Source of the DNA: Microbulbifer harenosus
Lineage (GTDB): Bacteria; Pseudomonadota; Gammaproteobacteria; Pseudomonadales; Cellvibrionaceae
NCBI RefSeq assembly: GCF_005771435.1
Contig: NZ_VANI01000014.1
Location: forward strand, 168,284 to 232,283
Length of the DNA stretch: 64,000 nt
Direction: 5' to 3'
In this document: piece after piece, positions 1 to 8,000 of the stretch
Position numbering within the stretch: position 1 is the first letter of the stretch
How the letters are laid out: the number at the start of each line of letters is the position of its first letter
The notes under the pieces: generated by a model
What the model was told of the DNA's origin: nothing
What the model saw: the letters and a program-made list of their open reading frames with translations, nothing else
The model's database searches: none
Translations under genes and position numbers: made by a program

Positions 1-2
1 TC

Positions 3-413
3 CGCCGGGGGCGCGCCGCCGCCGCCAATCTGGTACCCACAACCACCGGTGCGGCAGCAACCATCGGCCTGATTCTGCCGGCGCTTGCCGGCAAGTTGCA
101 CGGCTGCGCCGTGCGCAGTCCACTGAAGTGCGGTTCCCTGCTTGACCTCACCTGCACCCTGAAAAAAGGGACCAATGTCGATGAGGTCAACAACGTATTC
201 CGACACTGGGCGGAAGGTCCGTTGAACGGCATCCTAGCGGTCGACGACCGGGAGTTGGTGTCGAGCGACATCGTCGGCAAACCCTACAGTGCGATTGTCA
301 CCACCAAAGATACGCTGATGGTGGGGGACCGATTTCTCAAGGTGTTCGCCTGGTATGACAACGAGTGGGCGTTTTCGCAACGCTGCGTGGATATGATTAC
401 GCGGATGCTGTAG
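3..413 (+). CDS. gap: Glyceraldehyde-3-phosphate dehydrogenase, type I (C-terminal part, cut by window edge)
   Basis: The last 136 residues of a type I GAPDH, the cytoplasmic enzyme that oxidises glyceraldehyde 3-phosphate to 1,3-bisphosphoglycerate with NAD(P). The frame is open from base 3 and has no start here. Visible family marks are the NLVPTTTGAA stretch at the beginning, the LLDLTCTLKK strand, and WYDNEW close to the C-terminus, where the Asn contacts the nicotinamide. The catalytic Cys lies upstream, outside the window. It ends 23 bases before a phosphofructokinase gene on the same strand, so the two glycolytic enzymes are probably co-transcribed. Whether this is the housekeeping copy or a second paralogue cannot be told from this fragment. 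Confidence 0.93.
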   Translation, partial: RRGRAAAANLVPTTTGAAATIGLILPALAGKLHGCAVRSPLKCGSLLDLTCTLKKGTNVDEVNNVFRHWAEGPLNGILAVDDRELVSSDIVGKPYSAIVTTKDTLMVGDRFLKVFAWYDNEWAFSQRCVDMITRML

Positions 414-436
414 CAATCCGCACGTTTGCCGCGCTT

Positions 437-1405
437 ATGAGCATTGCAACCATTACTCTGAACCCCTGCATCGACAATACGGTGCGCGTTCCGCAGATCA
501 TTCCCGACTGCAAATTGTCGTGCACCAACGTACGTGCCTATCCCGGAGGCGGAGGTCTTAACGTCGCACGTGTCATCCACCGGTTGGGTACCGATGTGCA
601 CGCCTACTGGACCTGCGGTGGTGAGAATGGTCGGCGTCTCGCCCAGTTTCTCGATGATGAGCATGTCCCGAACACACCGGTCCCGATCAGCGAGTCTGTG
701 CGAGAGAATCTGATTGTGCAGGAAGAATCCAGCGGAAATCTGTTCCGATTTGGCATGCCCGGCCCCCTACTCTCTGACACGGAGCGCGACCGCTGGAAAC
801 GCCAGGTTCGCGAGATCTCCCCATCCTCTGAGTTCGTCGTATTCAGCGGCAGCTTGCCGGAGGGAACACCGCCAGAGTGGTACGCCGAACTGTTGCGCGC
901 TGTGCCCGCTGGAATACGTGTGGTCGTCGACACAAAAATGGCCGCGCTGCGCCATGCACTCAAGGTTGGTGTCTGCCTGATCAAACCCAACGTGCGCGAA
1001 ATGGAAGAGCTGGTTGGGCACGAACTACGCGATGACGCCGCCATCGAGCGTGCGATGCGCGACGTAATCGAGCGCGGCGGCGCTGAAGTTGTAATCCTGT
1101 CCCAGGGCAGAGCCGGAGTATTGCTCGCGACCGCAGACAGACTGGAACGGATAAGCGCGCCGTCGGTACGCTTGCGCAGCAAAGTCGGGGCCGGCGATGC
1201 GGTGGTTGGCGGATTGCTCGCTGCCCTGTCCCGTGGCAAGGCGCTGCCCGACGCGGCGCGATTTGGTGTGGCCGCCGGCGCGGCCGCGGTCATGACAGAG
1301 GGCACCGAACTCTGCCACCGCAAGGACGTCGAGCGAATGTACGAAATGATGAGATCAAACAAGAAAAAGGGCCATGCTGGCCCTCATTTCCCTTCGAGCG
1401 AATGA
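437..1405 (+). CDS. pfkB: 6-phosphofructokinase II (PfkB family sugar kinase)
   Basis: A ribokinase-fold kinase of 322 residues, most like Pfk-2, which phosphorylates fructose 6-phosphate with ATP. The frame is open from 365, but the family N-terminus (MSIATITLNPCIDNT) starts at the ATG at 437, after the gap stop codon. The substrate-binding GGGGLNVAR motif is near residue 38, FSGSLPEG lies mid-protein, and the PfkB signature GAGDAVVGG holds the catalytic base Asp254. The C-terminal GVAAGAAAVMTEGTELC stretch resembles Pfk-2 more than 1-phosphofructokinase, though tagatose 6-phosphate or fructose 1-phosphate use is not excluded. No clear Shine-Dalgarno precedes the start, which fits translation following gap. 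A hairpin in its last codons probably terminates the convergent hsp20 transcript. Confidence 0.88.
   Translation: MSIATITLNPCIDNTVRVPQIIPDCKLSCTNVRAYPGGGGLNVARVIHRLGTDVHAYWTCGGENGRRLAQFLDDEHVPNTPVPISESVRENLIVQEESSGNLFRFGMPGPLLSDTERDRWKRQVREISPSSEFVVFSGSLPEGTPPEWYAELLRAVPAGIRVVVDTKMAALRHALKVGVCLIKPNVREMEELVGHELRDDAAIERAMRDVIERGGAEVVILSQGRAGVLLATADRLERISAPSVRLRSKVGAGDAVVGGLLAALSRGKALPDAARFGVAAGAAAVMTEGTELCHRKDVERMYEMMRSNKKKGHAGPHFPSSE
1361..1384 (-). terminator. Rho-independent terminator of hsp20, inside the pfkB 3' end
   Basis: A perfect 7-bp stem, AGGGCCA (1368-1374) with TGGCCCT (1378-1384) around a TGC loop. Read on the minus strand it is followed by TTTTCTTG. It lies 55 bases past the hsp20 stop and overlaps the last codons of convergent pfkB. 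Assignment to hsp20 is inference from the side of the T-run. Confidence 0.5.
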
Positions 1406-1438
1406 TGCAGAAAGCAGCCCAGAATCTACTGCCTGAAT

Positions 1439-1894
1439 CTACTGAATGTTAATCCGCTTTGGTTTCGAGACTTCCCGCTTGCCAATGGTCAAGGTAAGTA
1501 CACCGTCCTTGCCCTTAGCGGAAATATTATCCGGGTCCGCGGTTTCAGGTAGGTTAAAACGCCGGTAGAAGGTGCCATGAGAGCACTCTGTGCGCATGTA
1601 ACCTTCCTTTTTCTCTTCCTTTTCCCATTTGCGTTCGCCGCGTATTACCAGGCAGCCATTGTCGAGGGTGACCTCAATATCCTTTGGGTCCACGCCCGGA
1701 ATGTCGGCTTTTACCAGGAAGTGGTCGTCTTCTTCCATCACATCCACGGATGGCCGCCACTGATGACCCGACATTTCACCCTCTTCTTCAAAGATCGAAG
1801 GCCAGCGATCCCCCATGGCCCGTGTAAGCTGATCAAAATCGTCCTGGAAACGATGCCAGATATCCGTTGGTCTTCTGCTGGATGGTAGTTTCAT
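1439..1894 (-). CDS. Small heat shock protein, Hsp20/alpha-crystallin family
   Basis: A cytoplasmic ATP-independent holdase of 151 residues that binds unfolding proteins. The alpha-crystallin domain runs from about residue 50 (PSVDVMEEDDHFLVKADIPG) to near the end, with the family's GVLTLTIGK strand and a C-terminal IxI-type motif (RINIQ) that docks neighbouring subunits. The frame also has an ATG at 1903, but the GAGGA Shine-Dalgarno abuts that codon. It is correctly spaced, about 9 bases, from the ATG at 1894, chosen here. Upstream on the minus strand a TATAAT hexamer (complement of 1951-1956) could be a vegetative -10; no sigma-32 promoter was recognised. It lies between two convergent carbon-metabolism blocks. 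Confidence 0.93.
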   Translation of the reverse strand: MKLPSSRRPTDIWHRFQDDFDQLTRAMGDRWPSIFEEEGEMSGHQWRPSVDVMEEDDHFLVKADIPGVDPKDIEVTLDNGCLVIRGERKWEKEEKKEGYMRTECSHGTFYRRFNLPETADPDNISAKGKDGVLTLTIGKREVSKPKRINIQ

Positions 1895-2011
1895 TTGGTT
1901 CATTCCTCAGTTAATCGGGGGCCTGCCCCGGCAAGTTGGCTGACGAAAAAATTATAGGAAAACACATCCGGTCTCCACATACCTGGTGCGCACACGACCG
2001 CCAAATTTCCG

Positions 2012-5000
2012 TTATCCGACGCGATCTGCCTGTGCGGTATCAAACACGCACACGACCTTGTGGGTCGCACCATCGTCGATGAGCGAGATATCCCCGGCGG
2101 GTACGTTTTCTCCGTCCACAGTCAACGCGGTGATTTCACCCAACGCCCCACCGCAATGTTGCACCTCGATGTGGTAGCGGCTGTTTCCGAAGCGCAGCGA
2201 GAGCTGGTACTGATTCCACGATTGCGGCAGGCAGGGCTGGATTTGCAGTCGGTTTCCGTCGCAGATTTTTATACCCAATAACGCTTCCAGGGCGCCGCGA
2301 TACAGCCACCCGGACGCACCGGAATACCAGGTCCAGCCGCCGCGGCCGACGTGAGGCGCCACACCATATACGTCGCCGGCCAGTACATACGGCTCAGTGC
2401 GATAGCGCGCAACACCCGCCGCACTATCGGTGTGGGTTATCGGGTTTATCAGGCTGAACAGGTGGTGCGCACGCTCGGTGTGGCCGAGACCTGCGGCGGC
2501 CCATACCGACCAGGTGGCGGCATGTGTGTACTGGCCACCATTCTCGCGAATGCCCGGCGGATACCCCTTGATATAGCCAGGATCTTTTTTTGTTTTATCG
2601 AAGGCGGGTTTCAGCAACAGGATCTGTCTTGCATCTTCCTGAACCAAATGCTCATAGGCCGATGCCATGGCCTCTCGCGCGCGCTCGGTCGGCGATTCCT
2701 GAGACAGTACCGACCAGGTCTGCGCGATCAGATCAATCTTGCACTCGTCGCTTTGCTTGGAACCGACCGGTGTACCGTCGTCGTAATAGGCCCGCCGGTA
2801 CCAGGCGCCATCCCAACCACTGTCTTCCACCTGCTGGCGGAAGTTCTCGCCGAGTCGCCGGTAGTAGTCAGCGAGGGCGCTATCGCCGATGTGTTCGCAC
2901 AGAGGTGCCATGTCGCGGCACACCCGCAGCAGAAACCAGCCCATCCACACACTCTCACCGCGACCGGTTGTACTAATGCGGTTGAAGCCATCGTTCCAGT
3001 CACCGTTGCCAATGACCGGTAAGCCGTGTGGGCCGACCGCACTCGCTCTTTCAATGGCGCGGCAACAGTGCTCATAGAGGGAGCCGTATTCGTCGCTGGT
3101 ATCGAAATCTGCATAGCGCTCGTGTTCGTCTTTCTGCAGTGGTGCGCCTTTGAGATAAGACACGGACTCGTCAAGGATCTCATAATCGCCCGTGTGGCGA
3201 ATGTACTGTGCGGTAACGAACGGCAGCCACAGCAGATCATCGGAACAGCGGGTGCGCACACCGCGCAACGGATTCTCATGCCACCAGTGAAGTACATCGC
3301 CGTCCTGAAACTGGCGCGACGCAGCGCGCAGGATATGTTCACGGGTCCATTCCGGATGCGTCCACAATAGTGCTTGCACGTCCTGCAATTGATCGCGAAA
3401 ACCAAATGCCCCGCTGGACTGATAGAAGCCACTGCGTCCCCACAGCCGGCAGGCGAGCGTCTGGTAAGGCAACCAGCGATTGACCATGAGCTCTGTGGCT
3501 TTGTCCGGAATCTCGACCTGTACACTGCCGAGGTAGTCTTCCCAGAATTGTTCGAAGGCCATGTCTGCAGCTTCCGCCCGCTGCGGTTGTCGAAATTCCT
3601 GAGCGAGTGCAAGTGCGTGGGCGCGGTCTGTCCCCTCGCCCATCACAAAATACACCAGCTGGGTTTCTCCCGGGCCCAGATCAATGTGCACCTGGTAGGC
3701 GGCGCAGGGATCGCCACCGCACTGCACACGCCCTGAGAGTCCGATGCGGAAGAGCGCCTGTGGCGCTTCCAGACCAACCGCGTCGCCGAGAAATTCGTGG
3801 CGGTCAGTGGTCAATCCGTGCGGAGGCAGATTGGAGGTAAGAAACGCTACCCCGGGTTTGGTATCGGGCACAAAGGCATTGCGGGCAAGAAGCGCGGCCG
3901 TTTCGGCATCGTATTCACACACCAGATATGGCCAACTGTTCGCTCTGACCAGCCCCTGAACCCACTCCACGTAGTATGTGGCGGTGAGCCGGCGCGGCCG
4001 ATCCCAGCAGTTGGTGAGCGTCAGGCGCCCAATTTTTACCGGCGCTTCACGGTCCACTGTTATCCGCCAGATCTGCACAAGGCCATGGCTGTTGTGGTGG
4101 TATTCCGTATAACCCGCACCGTGGCGCACCTGGTAGGCACCGTCGCCGGGGCGCGGCGCCGGTGTGGGTGACCAGACCTCTGCGGACTCCTCATCCCGCA
4201 GGTACAGCACTTCTCCGCTGGGATCGCGTACCGGATCGTTGTTCCAGGTAGTCAACCGGTGCTCGCCGCTGTTGCCGGCCCAAGTGCAGCAGGAACCGCC
4301 CTCCGACACCAGGCAACCGAAGTCCGGATTGGCAATCACATTTACCCAGGGCGCCGGTGGGCGCTGGCCTGGCTCCAGGTGCAGAATGTACTCGCGCCCG
4401 TCCGCGGAGAAACCGCCGAGCCCGTTGTCGAACTGCAGATCCTGTGGGCGCACCAGTTCTGGTGTTGCTTGCGGCCTATGATCGGCCGGACCTACGGGCA
4501 CAAACGGAGGAAGCGGCTGTTTTAGCGCCTGCCAGGCGGTTTCGGCTTTTTGCAACTGTGTGCGCACCGTACCCGCGCCGGAATCGAGCACCACCCGCGC
4601 AGCCGCGAGCAGTTGAATACGAGCTTCGCCAGACAGTTCCTGCCCTGGCACCATGACCACAACACCTGCCAGCTTGCGCAACGTGCGCCCGCGAACCTCC
4701 ACAATCCGCTCCTGCAACCGATCGCGAATCTGCTGCTCGTAACCAGCCGACTCTTCGTCGATGATCACCAGGTCAATACCCACACCGCGCCCACACCAAT
4801 AGGTATGTGCCTGCAATATTGGCTCCGCAAAATCGAGTTCATGGGAATTGCGGATATGAATTAACAAAATCGGGTTGTCGCCGGAAATACCCCGACTCCA
4901 GAGCGCGGGCTGAATATGGCGGCTGTGGGCGAGCACCCGGGACGGCGCCCGCAACGTTGACACCGGCGCAAGCACGGTCGACAGCAGATCCGCCATCCAG

Positions 5001-8000
5001 CGCATTTCACCGGCGGTGATATGAAGATTGCGCAGCTCCTGTTCAGACTGCATGCGCGCAAGATCAAACACCCAGCGCGCTTTTGGCCTTGAGCGATAGC
5101 CACTCAGCATCGACAGCAGTTCTCGGCGGGACTTGCTGATACCGGTCAGGTACACGACCTCAATTTCCGACTGGGGTGGAATCACCACTTCCTGTGCGGC
5201 AGCGATGACCGGATCAAGTACAGGCCCGGTCGTGCCGCTGAACCCCATCAGACCGTCCCGCATCGCTTTGGGATCCGCGGCGGTGCCGCCGCGTCCGAGA
5301 AAGCGCACGCGGTCTGTTTCCCACGCGAGTCTGTGGCGCACACCCGACTGAACCAATACGGAATGCGCAAGATAAATCGGTTTTTCGTTGCTGCCGCGCG
5401 GACGGCGCCGGTAAATCATCACCTGATCTTCCGGCAGGTACTGGCTTTCCACAAACAGCTTGGCAAATGCAGGGTGCCGCTGATCCTCGCGCTCCGGCGC
5501 CAACACCACCTCTGCAAAATCAGCCAGCAACAGGCGGCGCTCACGATTGCTCTCATTCTTGATGATCAGACGGCGCGCTTCCACATCGTGCTGTGAGCTC
5601 ACGGCAATGTGCATCCGGCAGAAAAGTTCTGCTTCGCGGCGCTGGAATTCGACACTTTGCGGTGAAAAATGGGCGGTGCGCTGGCTTTGTTCCGCGCCGC
5701 ATGGCGATTGGCCGACAGAGAACAAGTGATCACTATCAAGATCGCGCACATAGCAGAAACGCCCCCACTGGTGGTGCGTCGGATCCGGTTGCCAGCGCGT
5801 CAGCGCGATGTTGTTCCAGTAAGCACCGCCGGCGCCATCGGCGGCGAGTACCAGGGAATAATGCCCATTGGAGAGCAGGTTGTATTGCGGGAAACCCCGA
5901 GCCGGCGCGGCTGTCCAGGTTTCCAGCACCACTTCACTGTGGAAGCTGCGCATGACCCCCGGGCGACGCCAGGGCGTGAGAGCCTGCGGCGCAACCGGCA
6001 TGCGCTCATGCAGCAGCGGTGTGATACCGGCAATGCGCACGTCGCTGTGGAAGCGACGCAACATAATGTCCCCGTGAAGAAAGTTGTTTACCGCCAGTAA
6101 AATCATTCCCTGGTGGTGGCTCATGTACGAGCGCACTGTGCGCGCGCGCCGCGGTGCCGGTTTGGCGGTGCGGCCAAAATCAATCGCCTCATGCAGCCCG
6201 AACTGGCCGTACCCTCCATGGCTGCGCAATTGCCGCAGGTTTGTCATCACCCGGTCCGGACAAAACGGCAACGCCATCATGGAAGCATAGGGTGCGATCA
6301 CTAGTCGCTCGCCGAGATCCCGTTTAAAACCAATACCGGGCACACCAAAAGCGCGGTACTGATAGTGCAGATGGCTGTCGAGTTCATAGAAGCCCGATTC
6401 GGCAATCCCCCAGGGCACCCCGAAGCGGTCGGCAAAATCTCGATGAATATCAATGGCATTGCGACAGGCTCGCCCCATCAGACTATGATCGGGCGTTTCC
6501 ATCAGGAGCCGCGGCATCAGATACTCAAATAATGTAGCGCTCCACGACATCAACGCCACCCGCCGCTGAATGTGGCGGAAAGGACGTTCCAGATGCCGCC
6601 AGTGCCGCGCGGGGATATCACCCTTGGCGATGGCGATGAACCCGGTCAGACGGGATTCGGAAGCCAACAAATCGTAATAGTTGGGGTCTAGGGCTGCGTC
6701 GTTGACGTTGTAGCCGATATGAAACAGGTGGCGATCCGAGTCGTAGAGGAAAGCGAAATCCATTTCCTCCGCCCAACCCACCGCCCGCGCAGCAAGCCGG
6801 GAAATATCACGACGGTAGCGCCCGGCGCTGTCTTGTGCCACGGCCAGTGCGCGCTGCATCTTGTCACACCAGGCATCGGTCTCTTGTTGTGCATGGTCAC
6901 CAGCGCCGGCAAGCTCCCGTTGCAGCGCCCGCAACTGGTCTCCGGCACGTGTACAGACCGACGCCAGCGACGACAGAGTGATCGGCCCGCGCAACGTATC
7001 CGCCAGCGCCCGGAAATTCTCCGCAGTGAGGCTGCCCTCCTCCCGGCAAGCACGCGGCGGCGCAGCCAGCAGCCGTTGCCAGGGTTCGAGATTGTCCTCA
7101 TAGCGCCTGGCGGCCACGGCATGCTGATGTAGTTCGTCGAGCCAGTGACGCAAACGCCCCAGGGATTCCGCACTGAAATCTTCATCGCGCTCGATCATCG
7201 TCAGGACCCGGTCCTGCAGCGAGGGCACTTCCTGCTCATAGACATCGTCAATAATTTTCCACCACGGATCTCGCTCGGCGCGCACTTCCAGACGGGCGCG
7301 CAATCCGGTGATCGTTTCGACAATCTCGCGCACTTCGACGGCCGCCGTATCTGGATCAGACGGCTGCAGCGTCTCCGCCACAATACCCAGGGTATCGGCG
7401 ATACCCATCACTAACTGTCGACCGCTCAATTCCGTGTTGTGTAAAGAATTGAGGCCACTGGCAAGAGCCAGCAGACTGCCGGCGAGATTTCCGCTATCCA
7501 CCGTGGATACGTAGCGCGGATTCAGTGGATGCAGCTCGCGGGTTTCATACCAGTTGAGGAAATGTCCCCGGTAACGCTGCAGGCCACGCATCCGCTCAAA
7601 GCTGTTGTTCAGACGAGCCAGCAGTTGTGTGAGGTCGAGATAACCAAAGTCATAAGCGCTGAGTGTGGCGAGGAGCCCGAGCCCGATATTGGTCGGGGAT
7701 GTGCGTCGCGCGAGCACCGCAACGGGTTCTTCCTGGTAGTTATCCGGAGGGAGCCAATGATCATCCGGCCCCATGAAATGTTCAAAAAAATACCAGGTGC
7801 GCCGTGCCAGCAGTCGCAATTCCTGGGTGTCTTCTTCGGAGAGATCCGGTATGGCAATTTTGTGCGGGCGATTAATGCGCAGCGCCAGCGACGGCAGTAA
7901 CAACCACACGAGAAGTAGCGGCGCCGCCACCAACAGGCTGGCGGGGGCGGAAACTGCCAGCCAGACTATGATGCCCGCTGCCAGTACCGGCGCTATCCAG

